64,000 bases of DNA from Myoxocephalus aenaeus (GCA_038501785.1 JBAMJR010000100.1:1184001-1248000), one strand, 5' to 3'; shown: positions 1-33,413, numbered from the stretch's first letter. Notes: generated from the sequence alone by a model not told the origin. Made by a program: numbers and translations.

Positions 1-1246
1 ACGAGCGTGTTCTGTATCGCAACCCGGCCCGCCAGAGGAGACGTTTATACATAGTGGTAGTTTGTTTCCCCTGTTACATTTGGAAAGAAAGACATAGTTC
101 CTCCTTCAGAGACCTCAGTGCTGTATGTTGTTAGGTTGAGGCGAATAAGTTCTTTAAAGATCTGGGTTTCAGTTCAACGTTAAGACAGAAAACCCGTCTG
201 TGGTGCTGCAGATCTTTCCCTAACTCAAACCAAGTGCCGAAACTTAAACATAAAAATGTTTTTTTTCATGCTTTAGTTGCTATAAGCAAATATATTATTA
301 CAAGAAAAACAATACTGGGTGGACTTGTTTCACCAGTTTCCAACCAGGTTGAGGTTGTTCATCTGCTCGATACTTTAAATGTTATTTTTCTTGGCTTTGT
401 TACTGTATTTTGTGTCTCTAGCCTCCACACAAACATGCAGTACTGTCCCTCTACGTACCGTCCTGTGGTTAGCTGTCTCGTCAGCTTTCCAGATTTGTTG
501 CCCTCACCCTCCGTTTCTCCGTCTCACACATTCATAATGTACATAACACGCGCACACGCGCACACAGCGTGTGCAATTGTTTTCTCCCTAGAAGGCAGTT
601 TGGCTCTGTGCCAGCTCTCATTATCACCGATATCTGTATACAACCCTCTCCACCCCCGAGCCCCTTCCTCCGCCACATGCACACACGCTTCTCCATCACT
701 GACCCCCCTCTCTCCCCACCACCACCTCACACACACACTCACACACGCACACCACACACACACACACACACCACCCGTACCACTCATGCCATGCATTCAC
801 ACGCCTCTTAAAGACTGGCAGCGTGGCTGGTAACATGCTGGTTACATATGTTGCGCGGCTGCTGTCTTTGTCTGAGAAGTTGTTCGTTTGTGGCTGAGCA
901 GAAGCCTACGTGAGCCCAATGACAATAAGGAGTGGACCCTCACAGGGGGGTGGGGGGGTTACCAGCGGCTGGAGAAGAGAGGGGGGGGTGTGTTTGTGTG
1001 TATGTCAGAGGGGGGTTCATAGAATGAGCAACACTGACCTCTAGTGGCCTGTGTTTACTGAAAACGTGTTGTTCCTTGAACCAAGCAGGCCTCCAGCAGC
1101 AGGTCTGTCATGCTGTCAGTCAGTCAGTGTATTTGAAGCACATATTAAAGACTAAAGTAATTAACTGCCCAAACGCTGTATGTTCACAATCTATAGGCGC
1201 AGACAAAGTCTTATTTATGTCCCAAAACGTAGGAGCCTGTTCTTAG

Positions 1247-2457
1247 CAGGGGCGTCGTTAGGCCCGTTTTAGGGGGGCTGAAGCCCCCTAAAATGTTCTT
1301 CAGCCCCCCCAAATAATTTGGCTTGAAAAAAAAAAAAATCTTTATTTTTATTTCGGTGATGTCATTAAATTAAACTATTGTTTCTCACATGGGCAAGTTA
1401 TTTATGACTCTAAAATTCTACATATGTGCGTGTGTTCTGGTTTGTGTATGTTTTCTCCTCTTCAAATTACAATCCAATAGCCTACTTACCTATCGGGCAC
1501 TAGGACCTTGGGGAGGCTGCTGCGCTGGCTTTCTCACTCTGCCAAGTAACTTCTCTCATCAACCACAGCAGGACTATACCAAGGAGTTTAACTCAAAGTA
1601 AACTATACCAAAGAGTACCATCATACAATATTTATCATTCGATAATTAAGATGAAATGTGTTTTTTTCTCTATTGAATGGTATATTTGACACTGAACTAG
1701 TTCATCTTTATCTCAGTGATAGTGTCCAAATGAGCATAAAATATCACTGGTTTGTAAAAACTACACAGACAACAAAATAGATGTAAATGTTGATCAAAAT
1801 CTTGTTCCCTTCTGCTCAAAATAAAATAAGTAAATAACTCAAAAGTTGACACTGTCCGGTCCATTCTCCATCCATTGGATATGAAAGCTAGTGTATCCGT
1901 CTTTCCTTTACAAGCAGGAAAAGTATTTCTCTCTCGTTATTTGAGAAAAGCTCATACCGTGCTACGAACAGATCGGGTCCAATCTACATCCAGGACATGG
2001 TAAAACCTTACACCCCAGCTCGTTTGCTCCACTTCTGCCAATCGGCTTGTAGCTCTGTCACTGCGAGCTAAACACACAATTCAAGACTGTTTGCAGGAAG
2101 TCTCTACATTTTCCGCCGCAAACTAAAAACACTTCTTTTTCAACTACACTTTAAATAGGAAGGTAGCGCCGTAGTAGCACTTTAGTAGCACGTAAATGTC
2201 TCTTACTGATAGCACTTTGTGGTTTAACTTTATTGAAGAAATTGTACTTTCTTGATTCTTGTTGTTCTGAGTTTGTACTCATGGTGGAATTGCACTTATT
2301 GTAAGTCGCTTTGGATAAAAGCGTCAGCTAAATGAAATGTAATGTAATGTAATGTAATATCCGCGGCCCCAAATGGGCCCTAAAAAAAATTAACGCAAAC
2401 ATGCTAGTTCCCTTGGGGCTAAGCCCCCCCTTTCTTTCGATCCTAGAAACGCCCCTG
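1247..2457. mobile_element. hAT-like non-autonomous DNA transposon with 8-bp target duplication
   Basis: The ends are short inverted repeats: CAGGGGCGT at the left and ACGCCCCTG at the right. The element is flanked by a perfect 8-bp direct repeat GTTCTTAG (1239-1246 and 2458-2465), the target-duplication length typical of the hAT superfamily. Near each end is a C/G-rich hairpin (about 1267-1293 and 2415-2430). No transposase frame is visible over its 1211 bp, so it is a non-autonomous or decayed copy. A LINE-like 3' tail appears nested inside it. The superfamily call rests on duplication length and end sequence, not on a protein. Confidence 0.8.
1975..2358 (+). mobile_element. nested 3' end of a fish non-LTR retroelement
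   Basis: The stretch translates in pieces that resemble the decayed C-terminal end of a LINE reverse transcriptase: YIQDMVKPYTPAR near 1990, and RRKLKTLLFQLHF near 2120. It ends with the very common fish motif TAAGTCGCTTTGGATAAAAG (about 2300-2320), followed by an ATGTA-type short repeat tail at 2335-2358. It lies inside the hAT-like element, so it probably inserted after that element. The left boundary is approximate and the exact LINE clade is not determined. Confidence 0.5.
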
Positions 2458-2736
2458 GTTCTTAGTAATTGTATTCAAACATTTTAGTCCAAGTTTTTTT
2501 AAGACTGGTGGTATTCTATGGTTTTGTTATTGTCAACAAATCCTATAAAAACCCAAACCATTGACCTTAGTAACAAGCATTTGTCTGTTGTTGGCCACAA
2601 ACACACTCACTGTTGCGCTGGGTAACATGCTCCTTCATTAACACGAACACACAGGCTGACGTTTATTTTGACTCGATGCCTCACGCGCCGATCTGCGCTC
2701 AAATACTCACGGGAGAACCAAATGTGTTTTAATGTG

Positions 2737-2741
<5 letters not shown>

Positions 2742-2792
<51 letters not shown>
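2742..2792. repeat. (AT)n microsatellite
   Basis: An uninterrupted run of alternating A and T, about 51 bp, in the ldb2 intron. Confidence 0.98.
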
Positions 2793-2795
<3 letters not shown>

Positions 2796-3164
2796 CAGTA
2801 ACTAATGTGCTTAGAGCTGAGAGCCACAGTCTCTTAGAGAAAAATATAGAATATCTCTAGTTTTATACTTCAAAGTTGTATTTTGATGATAGCTTGAAGC
2901 AAAACGATAAATAAATAACAAGCAAACTAACAAAGAAACAACAGTTTAACTCCGGCCCTCTGTCGCCGTCGCCACACATTCCCGCCACGTCTTCTTTAAA
3001 CTCACACTTGTTGCGTTGAAGACACGAGGAGCAAATATGTCCCCCGAGCTTCTCACTGCTTGATCCCTGTAAAAATGTAGAAATGCTAATGACACAGTTC
3101 AGTGAATGGCGGAAGCAGGGAGGCGTTCAACGCTGCCACGGCCCCTTTCAAAGCGCCGCCGCTT

Positions 3165-3500
3165 AGCTCGCGCTAAAGCTAACAAGATGAGTAGACGAGT
3201 TGACAGTATTAATTAGCTCACAATTAGCGCTCCCCAGACTCACACCAGCCACCAGCTGTTATCGTCTGAGGGATTTCTTTCTTTCTTTTTTTTTTTTTTT
3301 TTTTTTTTTTTTGGAGGCCCAAAATTGGCCAGAGGTAGGTTGACAGGCCTCCTCACAGGAACAGATGGTGAGTGCATGGCTTGTTAGCAATCAGCACGTT
3401 TTTAGCTAATGACTTAATTAGCTATGCAAATTGACAAATCAGTGTGGATATTGTCATTCAGTTGAAAAGCTCACCTAAATTAATTAGCCTGATTAAGGCA
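3165..3500. promoter_or_regulatory. candidate intronic enhancer with homeodomain and octamer sites
   Basis: This is a stretch of mostly complex sequence, interrupted by a poly-T run at 3284-3312, with several TAATTA or TTAATTAG homeodomain cores and a perfect octamer ATGCAAAT (about 3424-3431) right next to TAATTAGC. Clustering of such sites inside an intron of a developmental cofactor gene is typical of conserved noncoding enhancers. No conservation data are available here, so this is a suggestion based on motif density only. Confidence 0.3.
3284..3312. repeat. poly-T tract
   Basis: T run interrupted by a few C residues at its start. It could be the A-tail of a minus-strand retroposon, but no body was recognised next to it. 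Confidence 0.9.
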
Positions 3501-3593
3501 TAGTGGGGTGTAGAAGTGGTCGCTAGGGGGGTTTGGGGATGGCTTCGATAAACATACAGCCTCTTGTACTCTTCATCTAAGTGTGTGTGTTTT

Positions 3594-3620
3594 GGGGAGG
3601 GTGGGGGGGTGGGGGGGGGG
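3594..3620 (+). other. potential G-quadruplex (four long G runs)
   Basis: Four G runs of 4, 3, 7 and 10 bases are separated by single A or T bases. This matches the classical G-quadruplex pattern with one-base loops, on the transcribed-sense strand of the ldb2 intron. Confidence 0.75.
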
Positions 3621-5256
3621 TTGAAGTGTGCCAAGTTGTCTAGTTTTGTTTGTCTGTTTACATCAGCGCATGCTGGAAAACACGTGTGTGTTGATGTCTC
3701 CTTGGTTCGTGGGTATGAGCTTCTACTGTGCACAACGCACGGGGTTAATCTGCATTCAAGTGCTTTTCGTGTGTGTGTGTGTGTGTGTGTGATTGTACAG
3801 TAATCTGGGTTTGTGTGCCAGCCCCATGTGCACGTCACACTGTGTGTGTGTGTGTGTGTGCGTGCGCGCCGCGGAGGAGACGGCTGAGGAGAGCGAGATC
3901 TCCCCGAGCCGGGCCGCGTTGACACACTTGGCCAGTGAAGCGTGAGCTCCATTTAACTGTACAGCTTCTTCCCGGGTTGCGGTGGGTGGCGCTGGGGCGC
4001 GCCAGCGGGGAGATGCTTAGTCAGTCAAAGGGAGATGAGGTTCCCAGACTCCTCAGCACACACACACACACACACAAATAAATACAGCCATGATTCAGAG
4101 CTTATTGATCAATAGTTGAATCCACACATTACACTCCAGGGATTATTTGTCAACAATTTGCGGGAAGAGTTGGCTCCTGAAACATGGATGAAAAACAAGC
4201 AAGCTCGTCACACTCGTCCCAGGAAGCACAGATATTGGCTAAATCTCTCTCCTTCGCTCCCTTGACCCGCTGCGAGAAGAGCCATCTCTGTGAAATATGT
4301 CTTACATGATGAGTATTGATTGGTGGGCGGGTACAGAGCGCTGGGGGGAATACGCCTTCTGCGCGGGAAGGTTTTCATTCGGAGAGGGCTCGACCGGTAG
4401 GGATGGACGGGGTCGCTGGGCACGCCGACGTCTAACACACTCGACACAAACACGCGGAAACACACAGGCAGGGGGTCTGTGCTTCAGCGGGTCTGCAAGC
4501 CCCTCGCTCAGTTGGGAAACACGTTGTAAACAAACAGAAATACATCAGCAAGTGAGTGAAATTCTGGTCCTTTAAATGTTTGTGTTCATGACCTTGTAGT
4601 AGTTTTATGCCTCAGTTTTTAAAGGCGGTTGAATACTTTTTTTTTTGCAAAAACTATATGAGACAGCAGACATGCATATTAATTTGTTTTAATGCAAATG
4701 TTTTGTTCGGATGTGCGTTCACTTGATATTCAGATGGCGATTTGGTCTCAGAATTAGATGAAACAGATATGCATTAATTTCTTCTCTGGTAATTTCTCTC
4801 TCACTTAAAGCATATTCATTTTTTGAGCCTCCCCGAGGCTAAATGTGGTCGGGCCTGCACAAGACTGAAAAACACGTCACGGGTGCCTGTGCAAAAAATG
4901 GATTATATTTGTGAAACCGGTTCTAAAGTTGAGTTAAGAAAAATGCAAAACTGGGGAGATGAACTGAAAGTGTCTTCAGTAATGAAAGAAACCAGCAAAT
5001 TCATTAAGAAGACAAACGGGCAAATGTTTGTTTTTCTGTTTTGAGAGTGTCACTAAAAAGAAAAAACGTGTATATATTGATTTAAATTACATTTAAAACG
5101 ATGATTGAGAGGATTCTTAGGGCAAAATGTGCGAATGTACTGTGGTCAAGTTTTTCTAAGATGGACATATCTTTGTGTCAAAACCCCAGTGGATAAACTA
5201 AAATGTAACGTAGCTTCTTGGCTCTTGAGATACACAACATTGACCTGACTCTACGT

Positions 5257-5284
5257 TGAATGAATGAATGAATGAATGAATGAA
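5257..5284. repeat. (TGAA)n microsatellite
   Basis: Seven perfect TGAA units abut the LINE tail that follows. On the minus strand they read as the ATTC-type short repeats that end many fish LINE copies, so they are probably that element's tail. Confidence 0.95.
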
Positions 5285-5505
5285 TATATACTTTATTAAT
5301 CCCCGAGGGGAAATTTGGTGTCGGGGTAGCAGCAATTTACAACAAAATAAATAAAAACAGCAGGATGAAAGATAAAAGATATATACAATAATAATAAAAA
5401 TAATAATAATAATAAAATAAAATAGAAATAGCTGGGATTGTGCAAAATATATATATACATGTGGTTAGTCAGAGGATCTGGCAAGCGGTGATTTATTGAT
5501 GAAAA
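5284..5505 (-). mobile_element. 3' end of an L2/Rex-like LINE, minus strand
   Basis: Read on the minus strand, the block ends with CCCCTCGGGGATTAATAAAG and then an ATTC repeat. This is the well-known 3' terminus of abundant fish L2/Rex-like LINEs and derived SINEs. The remaining sequence is AT-rich with AAT repeats. The far boundary is approximate and no reverse transcriptase frame remains. Confidence 0.6.
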
Positions 5506-5667
5506 CATTCAGAAGTATGGGAATAAAAAGCTTTTAAATAACTCAATTGTAAGTGTAACAACAACAACAAACACAGTTCGAACACAACGTGACCTTTTTG
5601 TTTTAAAGGTCAAGCACATCTGTAATCTCCTCAGTGTGTAAACGTTGCTCTCCGTGTCTCCCCCCAG

Positions 5668-5898
5668 GACGTGATGGTGGTCGGCGAGCCCACGCTGATG
5701 GGCGGCGAGTTCGGGGACGAGGATGAGCGTCTGATCACCCGTCTGGAGAACACGCAGTACGACGCCACCAACGGCCTGGACGACGAGGACGACTTCAACA
5801 GCTCCCCGGCTCTGGGCAACAGCGCTCCCTGGAGCAGCAAACCGCCCGCCGCCCAGGACAGCAAGCCCGAGAGCACGGCGCCCCAGTCCTCGCAGTAA
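5668..5898 (+). CDS. ldb2: LIM domain-binding protein 2, last coding exon (partial gene)
   Basis: LDB/CLIM/NLI proteins are nuclear cofactors that dimerise and bind LIM-homeodomain and LMO proteins to bring enhancers together. The exon starts directly after a C-rich acceptor in phase 0 and encodes 76 residues. It begins DVMVVGEPTLMGGEFG and contains GDEDERLITRLENTQYD, the LIM-interaction domain region near the C-terminus. The acidic DDEDD stretch and a Ser/Pro/Gln tail ending SQ follow, then TAA. The Tyr in NTQYD and the Asp/Glu-rich spacer match LDB2 better than LDB1, from memory of the family. Neighbouring tapt1 and prom1 support LDB2 by synteny. The N-terminal self-association domain is encoded upstream, outside the window. 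Whether this is the a or b duplicate is unknown. Confidence 0.93.
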   Translation, partial: DVMVVGEPTLMGGEFGDEDERLITRLENTQYDATNGLDDEDDFNSSPALGNSAPWSSKPPAAQDSKPESTAPQSSQ

Positions 5899-7630
5899 AA
5901 CGCGAAAAAGAAGAACAACAACACGACAGTTTCTTGACTCCACGTGGACTGGACTTTTTTCACCTCGCTCTATCTCTTTCCTGCCCCTTGAGGGCGGCGC
6001 TTCTACGCCTCACAACGTTGGACTGAAATCAGAATCATCAAACTCACCCCTGGCGTGTCTATGCCGAAGATATTCTGGGTATTTTCTTCTTCTCTGAATC
6101 GCGGTAACATCTCGGAGAACACTGGCAGCATTGCACAGCAATATCCACACGTCAAAGACAACAACTGCATATACGTTGTATGCAACTGTAATTTAAAAAT
6201 ACCACGGCGGAGGCTTTTTGGGGGGGGGGGATTTTCTTTCTTTTTTTCAAGAACGCAGTGGAAAATTGCGGATCAAATCCTCCCTCAGATACAAACCTCT
6301 CGTCTAGTGGAATACTGCAGCTGACAGTAGACAGAGGGGAGAAAAGAAGAAGAATGAAAACAACTAAATAAAATGGCGAGCTCAACGGTGAGGAGGCAAG
6401 TTTTTTTTTTTTTAACAGAGCCAATGGAAGAATCGAGCCACATCGGAGACAAATGAAACATTGTTTGAGACAATTGCATTTTTATTGGAAGATTCAGTCG
6501 GCTGTTGGTTTGTTTCTGCTGTTGCTGTTTATTTCCATTTCCAATTAAGAGGGGAAATAAAAGTTCTGTACCGATATGGACTCCTATTCAAACGAGGGGG
6601 GAATCGCGTCCCAGGATTGTTTTTTTTTTCCACTTTACTGCGGTCGTCACAGATTGTGATTTCATGCAAAACCAGTTTGATTGTGTTCGTAGTCTATTGG
6701 TATTTTTGCTTCTCTCAGAATCTTTTGCAGTCACGTTGTAATTTTTTGCGCCGATCAGTATGTGAACTTTGCCGACACGCATTGATGCATTAATGTTGAT
6801 TTTTATTTCTTATTTTTTTCCCTCCTCAGAAATTGGACTTCTCTCCCTTTAACGACCTACTCCCAAACTGATACGAAAGCCTTTTCCTGCATGATTTTAT
6901 AGGATTTTTATTTTGTTTGATATGTGTACTTTTTAAGAAAAAATAAATAAAAATCAGTCTGATTTTCCTTTTGGGTTCATCAGTTTGGGAACACTGTTAC
7001 AAGGTTTGTAGCTCTGTAAATAGAGGTGGAATCTATTTTGTCCACTGTAAATCAGCCACTGAAACCAGTTTGAATATGGCAGCTGTTTTGTTTCGTGCAG
7101 GAGGTTCAGATTTCTGTTGGGTGGCTTGGATGCACGCTGGTTCGCTTCGGTCGAGAACCAAAGTGTTTCCTGACCTCTTTAGCTAGTGCAGAACCAAAGC
7201 CACCAAGTCAACTCTCACAAAATCATATTTCTTGAACATTGTGTGACACAAGAAGAAGAAAAATGTTACATTTTCAAAACAACACGCGGATTAAATCCCA
7301 TCCACCCCACAGAAATAGTTGGGCATCCCTGTATTTGTGCTATTCTTTAATCTTTAATTGAATTGATAATATATCCCTGATCTCTTTTGTTGGACTTTTG
7401 TTTGAAAATGGGCGAGAAGAGAGGAACATATGTCTTTCTACAATTGGATCTTATGGGTATTTATTTGTGCATTTGTAAGGAAGCTAACACATTTCTAAAT
7501 ATGTTTGAGCCTAGTATTATTAGACACCATTTGTACATTATATAGCAGAGGTGTTCAGTGTCATATCTGATGTCTGGTATGTATGCTTTACCATTATGTG
7601 TGCCAATAAACCGTGCTTACAAAGGAGTCG
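5899..7630 (+). other. ldb2: ldb2 3' untranslated region
   Basis: This AT-rich noncoding sequence follows the stop codon. It has two candidate polyadenylation signals: overlapping AATAAA hexamers at 6942-6951, and AATAAA at 7605-7610 followed within 20-50 bases by T/G-rich sequence. The distal site is the better cleavage context, giving a 3'UTR of about 1.7 kb. No coding feature is seen inside; the small open frames here are A/T-run artefacts. Confidence 0.65.
7605..7610 (+). terminator. ldb2: poly(A) signal AATAAA, probable distal ldb2 end
   Basis: Canonical AATAAA in GTGCCAATAAACCG context, with a downstream TTTGATTTGG and GTGTG-rich region suited to CstF binding. A proximal alternative lies at 6942-6951. 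Confidence 0.6.
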
Positions 7631-8980
7631 AATTTGATTTGGTTACATGCATCATGTGTGCAGGTAGCATCTGTTTGATTTATTTACTCTCTGATAAACT
7701 ATTGGAAAGTTCACTCTTGACCGTGAAAAACAGCAACTGACCCCAAAGTCCTTTCAGTCACATGACCTTCCTCCTCTGTCTCATCTATTGAGGAAGAAAG
7801 TGTAGAGCAACCGAAAGCTCCTGCACAGCTGCTGAGTGGATGTTGCGATCGATGAGTCAGACAATTTGATATCTGTTTGGTGAAAAATGGTGGATTCGAC
7901 TGATCTCTTTGGGACAGGGAACTGTTTCATTCCCATGTACATCTGAAAAGACAAACGTCACTTTAGGAAACTACGTTTCTATCCGGAAATTGTTGTTTTG
8001 TGCTAAATTTTGCTTGTTCCTGGTCTAAAAGGATTCAGTGATCCAACCTAAACTTCACGTTGTTGGCGTTAGTCTCTCAAAAATAAAGGAGCAAAAGCTT
8101 CTTTCCACAGCTGCCATTTTCTGCTGATATATTTATTCAACACATTGAGGGAGAAATCAATTGCAAAAGAAACAAAAAAAGAAGAGACGAAGTAGAAATA
8201 TTTACACCCAAAGATTTCTCAGAAGAATAGAATGCAGTCCATCATCATGCTCCAGTTCTCAAACTTCACTAACTGCTTTCATTTCATTTCCACATGCTCA
8301 TAAATTCGATTTTGATTAAAAATCATCCCGACAGGTTCATGCACCTTCTCCCCTGCTCATTGGAGGTTATTAAAAAGCATTCTGGGAATTGTAGGCAATC
8401 ACTAAATATTAAAATAAGTCCTGGAATGTGATGAAGATGTCAAAATGATATCTAGTGGTGAATCTGGGCATATATTCTTTTATTTTCTTTGATGCGAGCA
8501 GCCTTCAGTATATAATATATAAATATGTTGCAGTTATTGTCCATAAGTTTCCTGTAGTAGGACACTGGAACTGTTTAAACAACAGCATTGGATAACAAAA
8601 TGGTATTAGCCCCAAATCAATAGGTAGGTTGTATTGGAGTTTCTTTTTGTCTACCAGGATATTACACAATAAAACATTTAAGATAATGGTATATTCTGTA
8701 AGATCTAACCTGGATTTGATCTACCATCCCTGTATTCATCCATCATCTGCTATCCTGAGTTAGCTGAATAATTCAGCGAAGAAAACCCTGAAACATGAAG
8801 AAATGTATGAACTACTCTGCAAAGTTCTGCAGATAACTCAGTATCTGTATAGGAACACGCCTCTGGACTGTTGTTGGGTAGACTTTAAATCCAGAACAAT
8901 TTGATGGAACTTTGGCGACACCTAGGGGATTATAGGAAGTACTGCAAAAGCATTGAATCATTCTATATTTTCTCTGTGAC

Positions 8981-8982
<2 letters not shown>

Positions 8983-9055
<73 letters not shown>
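8983..9055. repeat. (AT)n microsatellite, 73 bp
   Basis: Uninterrupted TA repeat in the intergenic region between ldb2 and tapt1. Confidence 0.98.
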
Positions 9056-9059
<4 letters not shown>

Positions 9060-9200
9060 CAAAAACTAATACTTTTGTGTATAATTCAGTTTCATTGCAA
9101 AGACCGTTTCATTATTTATTTATTTTAAACACTGGCATATGTTGCATGACTTGGAGTTCGGCCATTTATTTATACATGTGGACCATTTCAATAATGTTCC

Positions 9201-9254
<54 letters not shown>
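9201..9254. repeat. (TTA)n microsatellite
   Basis: Eighteen perfect trinucleotide units of T, A, T. Confidence 0.97.
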
Positions 9255-9304
9255 CATGAGCAATGGTATTAGTGTCAATATTTAAACAAAAAACAATCTT
9301 TGTA

Positions 9305-9340
9305 ATACCAATGTGTCCACCCCGGTGAACACATTGGTAT
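9305..9340. repeat. 36-bp hairpin (inverted repeat)
   Basis: Arms ATACCAATGTGT and ACACATTGGTAT pair perfectly. Four further inner base pairs (CACC with GGTG) pair around a 2-nt loop after one mismatch. It may be a MITE remnant or cruciform-prone site. Confidence 0.85.
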
Positions 9341-9690
9341 TTAAACTAATTAATCTTTTTTTCTGTTCTTTTCCAAATAAATTAATAAATAAGCACACGT
9401 GTCTTGTCCTGCCCCCTGGGTTGTACAGAAGATATTCCTAATATGTTTAGGCTGAAGGAGAATTGCCTGTCATAAAATGATTTACTTATTTAAATTGAGT
9501 ACCTACAAAATATATGTCATTTTCACAGCCTTTGGATTGATAGTGAAATCAATCTCATCAATGTAGGTTTCCTTTTGTGAATACCATGATTGTTTGCCTG
9601 TAAATGTGGCTTTATGAAAATGTATTTTAACCCCCAAAAAAGTGAAGACATCTTTTTGTTATCTGCTCGGGGTGTAGTTAATGGTTTATA

Positions 9691-9764
9691 CATGTTATCT
9701 TATTCTGAAAATGTGTGCTACTTGGAATTCCAAGTAGCACACATTTTCAAAATAAGATACCATG
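9691..9764. repeat. 74-bp near-perfect palindrome upstream of tapt1
   Basis: Two 37-bp arms meet with no spacer at a central GGAATTCC (axis between 9727 and 9728) and differ at only two positions. The palindrome ends about 210 bp before the tapt1 start codon. As RNA it would fold into a nearly perfect hairpin; as DNA it may extrude a cruciform. Confidence 0.95.
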
Positions 9765-9930
9765 TTCATCAATACTTATTATCAGGGCGTTGCAGTGCAT
9801 GTTGATATATTTTATCATTTATAAAATAATAAATATAATAACTGATTACAATCTACACATTATAATAATAAACTGTTGAATCTACCTCGTGACGTTCACT
9901 GCTGTGACGCCGTTTGTTTTTTTACCCACA

Positions 9931-9939
9931 ATGCCGTGA
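9931..9939 (+). other. minimal upstream ORF before the tapt1 start
   Basis: ATG CCG TGA in an ACAATGC context, 35 nt before the tapt1 ATG. It is relevant only if the transcript starts upstream of it, which cannot be seen here. Confidence 0.4.
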
Positions 9940-9973
9940 CGTTGCACAGCGCGACGCCGCCGCCAAAGTAAAG

Positions 9974-32314
<22,341 letters not shown>

Positions 32315-32585
32315 ACCAGCGGCGGCGGCGGCCGTTGACGGCAGCGATCGACCACTCAGGAAAGACGGAGAGCGGAGGGGCTCTTCAAGCCGGCTTCCCT
32401 GGCCAACGGCAGCAGAACGTATTTATTTAAGTCCGTGGCAATACAGTAAGTTATTGTGAACATACTGTAGACGATGCCGCTGTTGTGGAGGCCGGAAGTC
32501 GGGAAGCTTGGCAGAAAAGAAGAAGAAAAAAATGAAAGACTAAGACTGTGGCAGCTCCGTCGTCAGGTTGAACTGTCGTGTGAGT

Positions 32586-32654
32586 GTGTGAGTGAGTGTG
32601 TGTGTGTGTGAGTGTGTGTGTGTGTGAGTGAGTGTGTGTGTGAGTGAGTGAGTG
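32586..32654. repeat. interrupted (GT)n/(GAGT) repeat in the tapt1 3'UTR
   Basis: GT dinucleotides interspersed with GA, giving GAGTGTGT words. Confidence 0.9.
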
Positions 32655-33304
32655 AAACAGCAACAGCGTATGTGAGGGCACACAAGCACTTCCTGTCTGA
32701 GCATCACTGGGACCAGAAAGAGAGACTTCTCAGTTCGCTCGACAGCCAGAAATCAAACCTCCTTTTAACACCTGAGTCATATTTTCATTGCCTCATGTGT
32801 TTCCTGTTTCACCTGATTAAAAAAAGAATGTTAGGGTTCATTTTATAAAAATATCTGCTGTCAGCCTTTTTAATCCGACACTTAAACAATTCAACTGAGA
32901 AATAGTCAATCTGGAATTGGAAAGGCATCTAAGAGGTTTCTTCAATAGTTCCTAATCTGAAGGTCATGACCTTGCAGGGTGTGAGATGCATCTGATCGGT
33001 CACAAGGTGATCAACAAGTCACGGAAGCTGAACAAAAACAACACATCTATGCTTCCCAAAATGATGTTTAGTCAGACTTGTCTTGTGACTTTTCAGGTAC
33101 TCAAACTAAAAAGGAAAAGAACTACCGGTAAATATTTAGTTTTGCTCTTTTCCGTTTTAATTTGAGTAGGTCTTTTTATGACGACGACACAACGGAGTCC
33201 GTCAGTGAAGCATTGTTGTGCTTTCCAACATCACTGTTTGAGTTCCGGACATGACTTTTAATTAGTCTTTCGTTTACACAGCCAACAGATAAAGTCATTT
33301 GCAA

Positions 33305-33344
33305 CACACACACACACACACACACACATTCACACACACACACA

Positions 33345-33412
<68 letters not shown>
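33305..33412. repeat. (CA)n microsatellite, 108 bp with two TT interruptions
   Basis: Alternating CA broken at two places by ATTC, lying in the presumed tapt1 3'UTR. Confidence 0.97.

Positions 33413-33413
<1 letters not shown>

Larger units (their letters stand above)
1..5667 (+). other. ldb2: last intron of ldb2 (window starts inside it)
   Basis: There is no convincing coding exon upstream of 5668. I looked for the basic Lys/Arg/Ser-rich segment that precedes the last exon in LIM-domain-binding proteins and did not find it. The block contains CA- and GT-rich low-complexity DNA (about 540-790, 3770-3860, 4060-4075), a hAT-like element at 1247-2457, an AT microsatellite, a G-run cluster at 3594-3620, a homeodomain-site-rich stretch at 3165-3500 and a LINE tail at 5284-5505. 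The acceptor is a C/T tract ending in CAG at 5665-5667. The intron identity is inferred from the gene that follows. Confidence 0.8.
7631..9973. other. intergenic region ldb2-tapt1, including the tapt1 promoter side
   Basis: No gene is seen. The region is AT-rich and contains two long microsatellites (8983-9055 and 9201-9254) and two inverted repeats (9305-9340 and 9691-9764). The last 100 bp, before the tapt1 start, turn CpG-rich without a TATA box, consistent with a housekeeping-type promoter. A three-codon upstream frame (ATG CCG TGA, 9931-9939) precedes the tapt1 start and would lie in the 5'UTR if transcription starts upstream of it. Confidence 0.7.

Noticed and set aside
234..833. 199-codon open frame on +
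   Set aside because: Driven by CA/CT-rich low-complexity sequence (His/Thr/Pro runs); begins at a non-ATG codon and lies inside the ldb2 intron.
3458..3952. 164-codon open frame on the minus strand
   Set aside because: Composed largely of CA/GT-repeat and Pro-rich low-complexity translation; no family resemblance and no splice context.
5509..5963. Two long minus-strand frames (144 and 110 codons)
   Set aside because: They are antisense shadows of the ldb2 last exon, which has clear family identity on +.
9914..9973. N-terminal extension of tapt1 exon 1
   Set aside because: It starts at TTG rather than ATG; the ATG at 9974 has a good initiation context and gives a sensible N-terminus.
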